Shown: positions 25,427-37,439 of the stretch, piece by piece | Layout: every line of letters starts with the position of its first letter | Numbering within the stretch: the first letter of the stretch is position 1 | Origin: Chiua virens | Lineage: Eukaryota > Basidiomycota > Agaricomycetes > Boletales > Boletaceae | Reading direction: 5' to 3' | Assembly (NCBI GenBank): GCA_019787685.1 | Contig: JAHNUO010000025.1 | Location: forward strand, 124,001 to 188,000 | DNA: 64,000 bases | Position numbers and translations under genes: made by a program | Notes under the pieces: generated by a model | Database searches by the model: none | What the model was told of the DNA's origin: nothing | The model's input: only the letters and a program-made list of their open reading frames with translations

Positions 25427-26771
25427 ATTTTACTGTGAAAGAATGTGGGGATATGATCAGCTTAAAAGTACCAGGGACCCTTCAAATACGAACCGCAGTG
25501 ACGCAAGTCCTGAGTAGAGCTTAGAATACAACTTACGTGTCACTTAAAGGTTACGATCGCTGAATAGCTCTATCGCCGTTAAGAATGCCCCACGATCGTC
25601 GACTACAGCTTGTCCACAAGGCCATTGGGTGGCATTGACAGAATTCGTGTGGGAAAGCGGACAACTGTCAACCTTTAAAGAGAGGTTCGGACACCAGGGA
25701 TGGTTGTGAATCGGAGTATTCCGGGCTTCACTGACAATCCAGGCGAACTCTTTCCATCATGACGGCAACATCATGTTGGTCGTGAGTATATTCTATCTAA
25801 AAGCGACTTGCATTGGCACGATCCAGAGGTCTCTAGAAGATCAGGCCTCCGGACGAGTCCGAAATGCTTCCCAGAAAGAGCGGTAAACTGAGTGCCATCA
25901 TGATATACTTACATGAATGTGGGGACCAAACGGTGAGTCGATCTGGGACCAGATTCGGAAGAATTCCTCATAGTAGGTGATGGTCACACTGAGTAACATG
26001 TTCAACGTGGTCTTGATTTCCCTACAACCGGGAAACTTGTGTAAGAAATGTCGATCCAATATACGCAAATCTAATGCCGATTCTCGACGGTTCGCTTTTC
26101 CACTGACCCGGTCAATTTCGTGACGATACAAAATCGCGAAGACACATGTTGTCCGAGTCCACTACGATCGATGGGGACGAGCTGGGGACACCAATGATCG
26201 TACATCGTCCGAATTTCATCTGTGAGTCCCTGACGTCCCCTGCCGCCGCTAACCACGGTTATCGCTGCCTGCTGCACCTCCAGGTAATATCGAAGTAGTA
26301 ACACAATTATTCAAGACAAGCGGCGCGTGAAGAATCGACGGCGATTCCTGTAGGAATTCTTGATCAATGATTAAACTTACGTAGGATGAATGTGTTCAAT
26401 TCTTTCCTTCTGTCAATATGTCAGACCAAGATGCGGCAGAACTCGTGGCAGAGGGACACATGTACCCAAAGGAGCAAAGTGCACGTGGGTTAGTCATTAC
26501 TTGTTGGTTTTTGTAGGTCCCCATTTGATTCATTGACACGCCCAGCACATTCGTTGCGTGCCTGCTATTGTCTTCATTTTGGGGTCCTTGTTCAACGTCG
26601 TGACGACACCACAGCAAGTGCACGCCATACACACGAATCTCCGTCACATCAGTCAACTAATATGGAACACATGGATGGCATCGATGATGGAGGCGATAAA
26701 TAAATCGCCGCCGTCTTGGGTCAGCGGACAACACCACCTTCTCCCTTTTACTTTAAGCGCGCTACGCAGAT
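25427..26771. other. Intergenic, no supported gene
   Basis: About 1.3 kb with only short random-looking frames on both strands. It separates the conserved monooxygenase gene from the accessory region and probably contains the promoters of both neighbours. Confidence 0.5.
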
Positions 26772-28095
26772 ATGCCTCCACCTTCCACCAGCATACAGGC
26801 AGGGGATGTCTTAGACGAGATAATTCAATTCATCCGACAAGAGTATGATAATTTCTCCTCTGAACTATGCGAAACGGACCAGAAGAAGCTCCAACGCGTC
26901 AATGTGAATTTGATTTGGTTGACGCCATGGCCTTTCTTCTATTGTGATTCTGACTTTTTTTTCCTAGGAACATATCTATGCAAAAGTGAGAGCCAGGCTC
27001 GGCGAGAAAGGCGATCCCCTTGGGTCAGCCTCTAACCCGACAGGCGAGGGGATGTTACCCGAAAGAGACGCAGGACTCTCTCTCTCGCCGGATAATTCTA
27101 AGCCAGCAGCCGTCCAGAACGCCAAGATGTCCGATATGCACGAGGCCATTAATACTCCCCTTGGTAGGCAGCGCCTTTTTCTCTTTCTCGCCGTACTAAT
27201 TTTTTATCAGAACAATCTAGTGAAGTAGAGCCAAAGAGTGACTCTTCCAGACCACGAAGAAGAACTCCACCGCCTCTGCCATCACCACGAGAGGAGGCGA
27301 TAGCCCGCCTTTTACCAAAGATCGCTGTTATTAGCCCGAGTAGTGTGTCCACCACCTCCTCTATCCCACCTCAGAAGCGGTCTACCCAACTTTTATCGGA
27401 AACTACCCCTACTAGCCCAGCTAGTGCATGCAGTACCTCTTCTATTCCACCTCGGAGAAGACCTCCGCCAGCTCCACCATTGCCACGAGAGGTAGCGAGA
27501 GCCCGTCTTTTCTCAGAAACTACCCCCACTAGCCCGGGTAGTTCATCCGGTACCTCTTCTATGCTACCTCAAGGGAAACCTGCGCCAGCTCCATCACAGC
27601 GACGAGTAACAGGATCGAGAAATTCGCTCCTCTCATCGGAGACTGCGAGTGACAACCAGAGGATTACGCCACATCGTCGCTCTCAATCCGTCCGAGTCAC
27701 TGGCAGCGGCGGAGTTGTATCTCCACAATCAGGAGCCCGTTCGTCAGTTGTCATTGGTCCCTCCCCTACAGCCGAATCGTTCGTTGTTTCCGACCCTGCC
27801 GTATTCTCTAACCTTGCCCATCAAATCACCATGCTTGTATCTGACATTGTGAAGGACCTGCCTAAGCAAGTTCACGGCCAGCAGGGACGAAGGTTTAGTG
27901 ACCACCATTTTACCAAGACCAATTGTGTAGACATGATTGACTCGAATGTCGTCGGCTTGACGATGAACAATGGTGGAACCAAGAATTCCGGGGCTGGTGG
28001 GTTTTCTTCGTCGTGTTCTCTTGACCTTTCCTGCGTACTAAATCCAATGTACAGTCATTCGCGAGACGTTATCTCCACGCGTCCCACGATATTAG
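26772..28095 (+). CDS. Unrecognised repeat-family protein, copy A gene 1
   Basis: Three coding exons plus a short last exon. Exon 1 is MPPPSTSIQAGDVLDEIIQF. After an intron ending near 26968 comes EHIYAKVRARLGEKGDPLGS, then MSDMHEAINTPLG. After a short intron a long Pro/Ser/Arg-rich region with repeated TSPxSxxSTSSIPP units follows. The conserved end is TKTNCVDMIDSNVVGLTMNN followed by a GGTKNSGAG block, with an intron inside the last glycine region and a short tail ending at 28095. No family recognised. The neighbour at 28785 is a paralogue with the same layout. This copy has a full set of exons and no stop, unlike its partner at 50774. Confidence 0.6.
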
Positions 28096-30572
28096 GTTTC
28101 CCGCTTTCCCTTGTGTAGTAATAAATTCTTGAAGACTGGTCGGATAAAAGAACATTCCCTAGTACTGGATGAATGTATCCTTTCTGCGCATGCCAATATC
28201 CGAGTGAACGTGAACGTATCTTCGAAAGTAAACACAACTCGGATATCCTATCATAAATTCTTGGCAAAAATGACCTAAGCGGTATCAAACTTATTGACAA
28301 CCGTCTGAAAGCCGAGTTCACGATACATAGCTCTTTGTTGGTGGGGCCGGTAATTCCGAGCCTATATAATAAGCGCTCCCGCTCTACCCAGTTATAGAAA
28401 ATGAGTTGTATTTCACAATACAAAGGTTCCCCGATCCGGGTCGATATTGTCAATCCTCAACTTGGCCATCATTTTGATCGAATCGAGATTCGAGATTGGT
28501 GATTCTCAAAAGAATGGAAGAGCAGCAGTGTACGTGTCATTATCTGTTGATCTTTGTGGGTCCCAGTTGACGTGCCAACACCTCCCCTTGCTTGCTCACT
28601 ATACTTATTGTTTTTAGATGCTTCCTTGTTTTCGGTTGCGAGGTACCACAGCATGTGTGTACGACAGTGCGCACAGGTTCAAGCAGCCGACTATGGAACA
28701 CGCATGAGACGAATAAATTGACCTCACCCCACAGCAAACCAGCAGTTTCGTCGGTTCCCTCTCTCTCAACGGCACTACGTGAACATGCCTTCGTCGTCCG
28801 CCTCCTTGAAACAAGCTGAGGACGTCCTGGATGATGTCCTTCGAACCATTGACGACGACTATGCTAGACCGCACTGCGCGTTATTCGAATCCGAGCGCAA
28901 GAATTTCGTGAACGAGGAGCAGTTGTAGGCCCAGTCTGTCATGTGAGACTAATATTCGAAACTGATGAGAGTATCATTTACAGACTGAGGGAACGTATCA
29001 AAGAAATGAACGATTCAACGTCAACATCTTCAATCTACAGCTTGCTCGGAAGATTCATCAATCTGGCTCCACTTCAGCAGTGCGTCGAGGACGCGGAAAA
29101 GCTCCGCAAGCGTGCCAAAGTGAGTTGATTGGTCCCATGGATTGTTTACGGTCATGGTTCTGACTGCCTCGGAAAGGATAAGATAAACGAAAGACGGAGG
29201 AACACTCTCACAGGAAGGAGCAGTCCTTTTGGTTCATCGATGTCAGTGGATGCGAGACTCCCAGTGGACGATACTTCCGGACCAGCAAATGAGATAGTAA
29301 CGTCACCACTCAACATGCGGTGCTCTGTCTCAGAGCTTCCAGAATTGAACGTGGATCCTACATTCGAAGATGGCTCAGACATTAGGATCGACATGAACGA
29401 GGCGATGAACACTCCGATCAGTAAATAGTTCCCGTCTCTTTCCTTCCTTTATACTTATGGATTGTCAGGACCAATCGATGACCGGCTGAGCGACCTTTAT
29501 CATGATTTTCAGCCTGAGAGGATGTCACCGTCACCGTCACCGTCACCCTCGCCACCGATCATACAAGTAACAGGGTCGGGTACTTCGGAGACGCCTGGGT
29601 CTCCTCGTCGCTCTCGTTCCGTTAGGGGGCCACTGGCACCTCTTCGTTCGCCGCAACCGACGAGACAATCAAGAATTCACTCACCCCGTTCACCTGGCCC
29701 AGTATTTCTTGACCCTGCCATGTTACCTTCCATCGCCAACTTTCCTCAGGAGGTAAGTCAGCTTGTATCGCCGTTGGCCAGCCTGAGACATACAATCGCC
29801 AGGGATTAAGAGCAAACGAGGATTACGTTAGCAGGACCAACTGCGTGGAAATCCGAGGTTCGACCGTCGAGGGTTTGACCCTCAACAACGGTGGGGCCAA
29901 TAACTCTGGTGCTGGTACGTTCTTCTTCGTCTCCTTCCCTCGATCCTTTCTGAACGCGATATGTAGTCATTCACAAGATGATTCCGCAACGATTTCCTCA
30001 AACCGTCTCGTGATTTTGGGCATGCTTGTCTTCTGTGTATTATCTTGACGGGCTATGGAGGCTAAATCTTGTATCATAAGGACTATAATATATTAGTGTG
30101 TTACTCGAGTCTTACGTATGTGTCCAAACATCAAGAGAAGACATATGATCGAGGGGGCACACATCGTGCTATACTTGCGAAGAGGAAATTCAATAAGCTC
30201 AATGGTTGGCTAAGATGAGGTCAGACGAACACAAGTTGCTCCCAGCTGTGATCTTGGAAGTGTCATGTGTCAGTGATAATATTTCCTCATCCTGGACCGA
30301 CGCTCGCCGGATACTGGTGGTACATCATACTAGTGGTGAACGTCATGACACGGCCCGGTGTAACATGTCAATGTAGACTCATGCAATAGAAAGTTGCTTA
30401 GTTGCAATCCTCCAAGGTGTAGGCAACGCCCATGGATTGCGGCAGGAATCACGGAGTGGCAGGATAATCGGAGTTGAATCCAATGGAAAACGCTAGTACT
30501 TATCAACTTGGAGAAGTTTTTATCTCTATTCTTTATTCTCGACCACCGAGTTACTCGAACCTCGACGACCTC
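26927..30572 (+). repeat. Segmental duplication, copy A
   Basis: This stretch recurs in direct orientation at 50728-55112. Both include two paralogous genes and their 3' flanks, down to the sequence ttgaatccaatggaaaacgc and the following 90 bp. Similarity starts inside the first intron of gene 1. Main differences: a 170-bp segment at about 28212-28370 missing from copy B, an 885-bp insertion in copy B, and small indels in both. Confidence 0.9.
28785..30013 (+). CDS. Unrecognised repeat-family protein, copy A gene 2
   Basis: Paralogue of the gene at 26772. Exon 1 from ATG 28785 encodes a coiled segment (SSSASLKQAEDVLDDVLRTI); exon 2 LRERIKEMNDSTSTSSIYSL to EKLRKRAK; exon 3 starts INERRRNTLTGRSSPF and ends MNEAMNTPIS; exon 4 is Pro/Ser/Arg-rich with a (TCACCG)n-encoded SPSPSPSP run. 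The end carries NCVEIRGSTVEGLTLNNGG and ANNSGAG, as in gene 1, then a short last exon. Relative to copy B, 16 bp are missing within 29753-29802. Reading through shifts the frame, but treating those 50 bp as an intron (gtaagt...cgccag) restores it. It may therefore still be functional. Confidence 0.55.
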
Positions 30573-31586
30573 AGGCTCTCAGGCCTCGAGCGCACTCATT
30601 TAACACCGTTCGTCACATTGAATTTCTCGAACTAAGTCACTTTATCGATTGATTCGCACTTTACACGCACGCTCACTCCACTGCAACGACTCGTTCGTTT
30701 CACTCCGTCGTCTCGTTCAGTCCCAGTAAGTGATCACTTCTGACCAATGCTTGACATTCGCCGAGCGCCTGGTCGCATTCACCGCCGTCGAGAGCATCTT
30801 CTTCTCAGGTTCCTTTGCATCCATTTTCTGGCTCAAGGAGCGCGGTCTGATGCGCGGTCTCACGTACTAACGAGCTCATCAGCCACAGCGAAGGCATGCA
30901 TACCGACTTTGCTTATCTGCTCTTCAGCCACCTCCCTACACCTTACCTCCCGAGCCACCCTTGGTGCCACCTGGGCACGATGGCGATGTCACAGCGTGCT
31001 GTCTCAATGACGCAGCACATTGTCGCATCGTCAACGCGCCTCACCCTCCTTCGCCCTCTGTCACAGTGCCACCTCACCCCATGACAACTCAGACACGACG
31101 AACAATACGACGATGACGACATGTGCGTCGACAACACCCCTTCCTCCCCTCCTTTCTGCTCTCCCTCTCCCTCTCGCCTGTGTGTTGCCACAACGACTTG
31201 GACGACGCATGACGACGATGCAATGAAAATGAGACGTCGACATGATGTGATGACGATGCGGCAATGTGTCACATCGTCCATGCGTCCTGTTGTCTTCCTC
31301 TGCGTGTCGATTCACTCCGGATCCGTGCTAACTTGCCACAACACGATGGGGACACGACGATGACACAATGAGAACGATTGTGTCGCGTCGTTTCGCTAGT
31401 CATGTGCCACGGCCTGCCACGTCGATTCACCATTTGCGTTGCACGTACCCTTTCTTTCGCACAGACTCGCTGCACGACCCGTCGCGGATTTCCACTTTCA
31501 ATCATGTAGGTGTACTCTGATGATGTGGTTACGACTCATCATCTTGTTAGCTCAGTTGATTTATGCGGATAATTGTGCGGTGACAA
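30573..31586. other. Low-complexity spacer
   Basis: Contains CTCG/ACGA-rich, degenerate trinucleotide-like sequence (ACGACGATGACGAC at 31090-31270). Open frames here exist on both strands because of this composition and I support no gene. Confidence 0.5.
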
Positions 31587-32345
31587 ATGACATTACAACC
31601 ACTTATTCGTGGCGTGTGTGCTATCGCACAAGAGGGCGTGGCTTGACGTGGACAGCACGGTGGCGCTAACTGTGACTTGCTTGTTGCAGGATTTTCATAT
31701 TGAACCTCGTGAACATGCCGGCTAGCACAGTAAATCACCATGACGATAAATAGCTCGATGTCTCGCCTCGTCTCGGATAGAGATCAGCATGTCTCTTCAC
31801 CCGCACTCTTTCGTACATTTTGGCGATCCTCACAAGCATCACAGGATCTATCTTTTCATGTATTTTTAATTTATCAAATGCTTTCCTTCACACACCAGGC
31901 TTTTTGGTAGGACTTGTCAACGGGATGCTGTACGCGCTGAGCCCGAGCGCATTTCTCGCTCGCTGTCACTATGTTTCAGACTATCAAGGGACCTATCAGT
32001 TAATACAGATATCGACATTTCAGCTAGGGAACACTATCGTCCCGTGTACACCATGTTACTTAGTAGTTCGTGGGTCAAAGTGGTCTCTTCAGGGGATGCA
32101 ATTTCCTCGGTTTTCTCGACTTCCCACCAGCTGCTCAGTAGCGACATTACGCACCGCGAGATATTTCACGTCGTTTCCGGAATCATATCTAGCTCCAACC
32201 ATGTGCTGCTCCGGGATGTCATGAGGCGCGAGTTCATTCCATTAATCGACAAACGTTTGTCGCCGCGCTTATTAAGACAAAACAACCTGGGCGTTTGGGA
32301 TCATCCTGCTATCCGAGATCAAGAACTTTCTCCAGGATCGCGACA
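31587..32345 (+). pseudogene. Cytochrome P450 5' fragment, broken
   Basis: A diverged copy of the upstream region and first part of the P450 gene at 35573-36330. The shared upstream block (31587-31735) leads into a leader with a start ATG, but two bases are missing right after it (atgtctcttcacc here, atgtctctcttcacc in the intact gene), which shifts the frame. The N-terminal anchor and the block VSSGDAISSVFSTSHQLLSS are still recognisable. Similarity stops near 32345, long before the heme-binding region, where an unrelated inverted fragment begins. Confidence 0.8.
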
Positions 32346-32356
32346 TCCCATATCAA

Positions 32357-32519
32357 GTGGTGACATTACGATCTCATTTGCCGGCTTTGATGTATCATCC
32401 ATCGGAGGTCATCCGTCCACCATCCTCGTACCTATCGATGAACTAAATGGACCACTCCTCCCTGTGAGAGTGGACCTTCGTCTTTCGTTAATCTCATCCT
32501 TTCCACGTGGTCATCTTGT
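32357..32519 (-). repeat. Inverted fragment of gene-2 exon
   Basis: The reverse complement resembles about 29155-29312 (exon 3 and preceding intron of the gene at 28785). The plus-strand reading SSGDITISFAGFDVSS is matched by the antisense reading LSGDVTISFAGPEVSS of the gene. It is more diverged than the copy A/copy B pair, so it comes from an older event. Confidence 0.75.
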
Positions 32520-33100
32520 ATGATCAGAAAGACATTATCCAGGACTTTCTCAGTTTGTTTAGGGATGGACGACGAAAGCATGTCTACGTGGCGCCGTCAG
32601 TGGGTATCAGAGGAAGCTAGTTGGCGGTGTGGCGAGGGCAATTTAGCATGGGCGTTCGGTGATGCTGGAATCTGTGTGTGCGACAATAATGACACACTCG
32701 ATTCGATCACCTTGAGCATTGACGAGACCAGCCCGGGGAATCTTCGTATTGTGGAAATAAATCATTTACGTGGTATTTTTAGTTATTTTTTTTTAGACAA
32801 GGATATTTATTTCACTTTGATCGGTGTTCGTGGTTGGGGATTCCGGACCAGAACTCTCCGACGCGGAGGGAGCCGGAGATAAGTAGTCGAGGAAAATTTG
32901 TATTTGTCTCCGTATGTCTGGGTGTCTGATTTGGTGCCATAGTGTTGCATCTGTTTCTAGGTGGCTGATGAGGTTTTATACCGCGTATCTAGTGCTAGTG
33001 AGATCTAAGTACGACGTAGTTATTTGTGTTTTTATTGTCTCGTAAGCCATTTTTGGGTGGGTGTGACCACGCCTTCTAAGAACCGTGCCGTGTCGCATCA
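32520..33100. other. Possible coding fragment, unrecognised
   Basis: A plus-strand stretch (32520-32882) reads SMSTWRRQWVSEEASW and ICVCDNNDTLDSITLSIDE, which looks protein-like but matches nothing I know and lacks clear neighbours. The remainder is A/T-rich and featureless. Confidence 0.3.
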
Positions 33101-33109
33101 GGTCAGATC

Positions 33110-33930
33110 CTCCTCCTCTCGTCGTCAACGACTCATCGAGATGGACGTGACACGTGGACGATGCGACATATTGTCACGTCGTCGTCGTGTCGCGTTGTCA
33201 TCTCGTTCCGAGTCTTGTCGTATCGTGGCGTCATCATCGTCGCCATGAAGGGAGGAGAGATGTGGTGGGCCTGGTGGCACGATGGATGTGGCACGAGGGA
33301 GACGGTGGGGGGTTGCCAGTAGGGTGAGGTGTGGGAGGTGGGGTGGAGTTGCATCGTCGTTGTCGTGTTCATCGCATGTCGTTGAATCATTTTCGCAAAG
33401 GAGAGGTGGTGGTGGAGAGGGGGAGACGGCGAGGGTGGTGGCCTACTGACGAGACGGGTGCACGCGTCGTCATCATCGTGGCACGTTGTGTCCGAGTCCG
33501 AAACGTCTCGCGTCGTGTCGCGGTCACGGTGTCGTGTCGTCATCGACGCATCGTGGTTGCGTCGTGTCGCCATGTCCACTGTTGAGGTGGGCTGGGGAGG
33601 GTGAATGGATGTGCCATGTCGTTGTCGATACGTCGTGTGGCGTGAGTGGGACGACTCGGAAGGCGAAGTGGTGGTGGTGAGTGGGTGTGGGAGGGAGGGC
33701 TCGGAGATGTGAACGCGTGAGGTGCAGTGAGGGGTGAGGGGTAGGAGGGCTGCAGTGAACATAACATACGTCGTCGTCGTTGCGTTGTCGTCGCTACGAA
33801 GGGAGGCCTGGTGGCACGATGGGTGTGGCACGGGTAGGGTGAAGTGTAGGAGATGTGGTGAGGTGAGGTGTAGTAGGTACCACCACGTCGTGTCGTGTCG
33901 TCATGTCACCATTTGTTGACTTGTGGTGTC
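33110..33930. repeat. CGT/GTGG low-complexity tract
   Basis: Degenerate TCGTCG, GTCGTGTCG and GGTGGTGGAG units over about 0.8 kb with no clean period. It opens long frames in several phases that have no protein character. Confidence 0.7.
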
Positions 33931-34149
33931 GTCGGGGATGGTAGGTGGATGTAGGAGAGCAGAGAGGGCCGTCGCGACGGACTACCAGTGGTTGTGTGAG
34001 GTGGCGGGTGAGGCGTTGAGGTGTAGGATGGCGATCGAGGTGTATGGTACATACCCACGGGTGGGGGTGCACACAAGTAAGAAACCTAATGGTCTCGCTT
34101 ATATTATGCAATTGAACTAATAGAAAAACCCCTCGAGGATACCACCATT

Positions 34150-34990
34150 CGTCACCGACAGGCATTAAAGCGGTTCCCAAGAACTTAAACTTGTGGCGTA
34201 ACACAGAATACGTTACAGCATCGCCCACATCGGATGCAAGACCAGAGCCATTATTAGTCAGCACACGTTTGACACCTATAAAGGAGTTATCTCGACAATC
34301 CAGTGACCCAATCTTCGACGCCTGATTTCGACCCCGCCCAGTCTGGGACATCCGGGACCGATTCAGACTCAGATCTCGACACAAACCTGTCCAAGGTCCA
34401 GGAATGTTAACTTTAAAGTTTTCGGGAATCGCGAGGTCGACTGCATCTATGTGTTCTTTTTCGGCCCCCCTGTTGGCTAGCATGTCTCCTTGATCATTGC
34501 CGAGGTCGCTGTTGTGGCTTTTCGTCCATTTAAGGTTTGTGGGGGCACCTCCGTCTAAGTTGGTAGGGTGCTGATTTACTAAACCAGTCAGCATTATTGA
34601 CGCCGGTCCATCCCTTGTTCTCCCACTGGCAGTGTTCAAGGTGGGCGGTGAGCCCGTCAATGGCGTATCTGGAGTCGGAGACAATTGTTACGGGGACCGT
34701 TGGGTCGACCATTGGCAATTGGAGGGTGATCGTTATCGCGACAATCTCTCCTGTTTGATTTGATTGGTGCGTTTCAGGAACACGTATTGCCCTGCTCAGG
34801 GGGTTGTTGTCGCTAATCCAGATTCCACTTCCATAGACTGCCCATCTCGGAGGCAACAGCCATCGGCGTATATTATTATTGGGTCTGTTCGTTCTCCGCG
34901 TTCTCTGCGTGGGTTTGTCAGTCTGTATGCCGGTTGATGGTTCGGGATAGCATTTTTGGCAAGGACTCTGAAGCACTCATCGAGGGATCC
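34150..34990 (-). pseudogene. Retroelement-type RNase H fragment, decayed
   Basis: Translation on the minus strand gives an RNase H fold in pieces: IIIYADGCC (first Asp), NQTGEIVAITITLQLP (Glu), VTIVSDSRYAIDGL (Asp), WENKGWTGVNNADWF, then TNLKWTKSHNSDLGNDQGD with the last Asp. The blocks lie in different frames: one shift near 34820 and one near 34545. This form of RNase H occurs in high copy in Agaricomycetes with reverse-transcriptase-like elements. No reverse transcriptase remains here. Confidence 0.75.
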
Positions 34991-35572
34991 CCTCATCGTG
35001 ATGATGGAGTCGAAGGTGACTTCCCCTCCGTTCGCTATCTTGCTGGTTTTCTCTCTGCAATGCTGGGTTGGTTGTTGGTTTTATTTTTATTTTGTTGTTT
35101 TCAAAGATCACCAAGTATTTGCCTTAGAATATCACGCCCATGCTTACTCCATCCAGCAAATTAATTGCAATACGGTAGGGTCTCTGACACCCTCTCCAGG
35201 AATAACTAAGTGCTGTGAACCAAGACTCTGTTGCTCACTGATTCAGAAGGTACATAGCGCTCGCGTAGACCGAGTCAGACTGACTCTGTGATGCCTTCTA
35301 TTGTGACCCGGTCAGTCACGGTTGCACTGTTACGCCTGGCAGGCGATTAAGGTATGTACTTACATCGTGTGATTCAGACATCCCTAAAGCCAGTGCGCGT
35401 CGCTGCCACGTCCTCAAGCGGTGACCTCGCGACACATCGAGATCTTGAAGGGTTTCTACGTCACTAAGCCTTGCGGTAATTCCATTCCTCTTGAAAATTA
35501 GGTGCATATACTGAGATCGATTCTGCTCGCTGTTTTGATTGATTCCGTCAGTCAGCGCCCGCAGCTAACTTG

Positions 35573-35720
35573 GAAATTACGACCACTTCTTCGTGGCGTG
35601 TGTGTTATCGCACAAGAGGGCGCGGCTTGACGTGGACAGCACGGTGGCGCTAACTGTGACTTGCTTGTTGCAGGATTTTCATATTGAACCTCGTGAACAT
35701 ATACCGGCTAGCACAGGAAA
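35573..35720 (+). repeat. P450 upstream block, second copy
   Basis: Nearly the same as 31587-31735 (cttcttgcaggattttcatattg-type sequence, with only a few substitutions and a small insertion near the end). It ends about 55 bp before the P450 start codon and is probably promoter and 5' leader. The pair shows that the P450 locus was duplicated with its control region. Confidence 0.8.
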
Positions 35721-35774
35721 TCTCCATGAGGATAAATAGTTCGAGGTTTCGCCCCGTCTCGGATAGAGATCAGC

Positions 35775-37367
35775 ATGTCTCTCTTCACCCGCATTCTTTT
35801 GTACACTTTGACGATCCTCACAAGCATCACAAGATCTATCTTCTCATGTCTTTTCAATTTATCAAATACTTTCCTTCACATACCGAGCTTATTGGTAGGA
35901 TGCGTCAACAGGATGCTGTACGCGCTGAGCCCGAGCGCATTTATCGTTCGCTGCCAGTAGGTTTCAGATTATTGACTTGAAAGGACCTATCAATTGATAC
36001 AGATATCAACGTTTCAACTAGCGAACGCTACGGTCCCGTGCACACCGTGTTACTTGGTAGTTCCCGGGTCAAAGTGATCTCTTCAGGAGATGCAATTTCC
36101 TCGGTTTTCTCGGCTTCCCACCAGCTGCTCAATAACGACATTGCGCACCGTGCGGCACTTAGCATCGTTTCCGGAGTCACATCCAACCATGCGCATTTCC
36201 ACGAAGTTATGACACGCGAGCTCTTTCCATTAGTCGACAAACGTTTGTCCCTGCGCTTCTTAGGACAGACAACACAGGGATTCGGGCCTATCCTGTTATC
36301 CGAGATCAAGAGCTTTCTCCATAATCGCAACGGACCAATATCCTTGACCTCCCTCATCAACGAGCCTCTTTACAACACGACGAATCATGTCCTTTTCGGA
36401 AGTGCATTTCCAGCTGGAACATACAGAGACTTCAGGACACTCGACAAAAGCATTCCATACCGATTCGGCAGGTCATTCCTTTTGGGTTGGCCATCCAACG
36501 TAGCGCGCACGAGGCTATTAAACTCTCTCAAAGGATATTTGCAACAGGAAGAAGTCATCGACCACGATGACCAATTTTCCCATGGACTTGCAAAGACCCT
36601 TAAAGACAACGGCATCCAGCCGTTTGAGGGAGCGCAGTTGATCCTCCCTTTATTCCGGGGTATTCATGGCAACACGTCGACCAACTCGCTCTTTTTGCTC
36701 TCGTTTTTACTTGGAAACCCCAACGCCTTTGCGCAAGTTCGCACAGAGATCGATTCAGCAGTCAACAAGTTCGGCAGCTTGAAGGCGCTCCTAGAAGCTG
36801 GTGCCGACAAGCTGGATGATTCGTCCTTCCAGCTGCTAACATCTGCGATCATGGAGACCCTGAGGATTACAGCACTGTACGGCGGGGTACGGCAAGCAAA
36901 TTGCGACTTTGATTTAAGCGTCAAGGATGGGGTGATACCAATAAAGAAGGGAGAACTCGTGTTATGGAATCTGCGCGCTATCCACATGGACGCGGACACC
37001 TTTCCGGATCCTGAGAGCTTTGTAGTCGATCGGTTTGCACAGCAACCCTACCGTAGAAGACAACTACAGACAGAAGGATTTCCATTCCACTCGCTAGGCG
37101 GTGGCAAGCACATCGTACGTGTGCCTTTTACATGTCAGTCATTTCGCAGTGTTTATGGGATTGCAGTGCAAAGGAAGATGGCTGGCCATCTACACGATCA
37201 AAGTTCTTATGATCATCTTACTCCACGAATATGACATTCTTCCGGCCAAGGAGGATTCAGTTGGTTGGTGCAAGCTTCGAATCCATCCGCGCAGCATTTC
37301 CGTTGCACATACAGAAGATGATATTTCTGTGCGGATGGTGCCACGGAATGATGGGGCGAGACTTTGA
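35775..37367 (+). CDS. Cytochrome P450
   Basis: Three exons (35775-35956, 36022-37114, 37167-37367). An N-terminal membrane anchor (MSLFTRILLYTLTILTS) is followed by the P450 fold. The I-helix reads PLFRGIHGNTSTNS rather than AGxxT; ETLR supplies the K-helix Glu and Arg; DPESFVVDRF is the meander; and FPFHSLGGGKHI joined across the last intron to CKGRW gives the heme loop with its Cys. The GNT-type I-helix and GGGKHICKGR resemble the CYP7/CYP8-like fungal group, often annotated as oxysterol hydroxylase or prostacyclin-synthase-like. It is anchored in the ER; substrate unknown. Intact, unlike the fragment at 31587. The stop lies 17 bp from the KDZ element. Confidence 0.85.
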
Positions 37368-37439
37368 ATGGCACCAATAAGAAGTGTTATTGCAGCGAAT
37401 TCTACCGAGATGATGTAACTTTGATGCATGTACTGTCTC

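Noticed and set aside
33133..33831. Long frames on both strands in the CGT-rich tract
   Set aside because: They come from the trinucleotide-like low-complexity sequence; the His/Thr/Pro-rich translations have no protein character.
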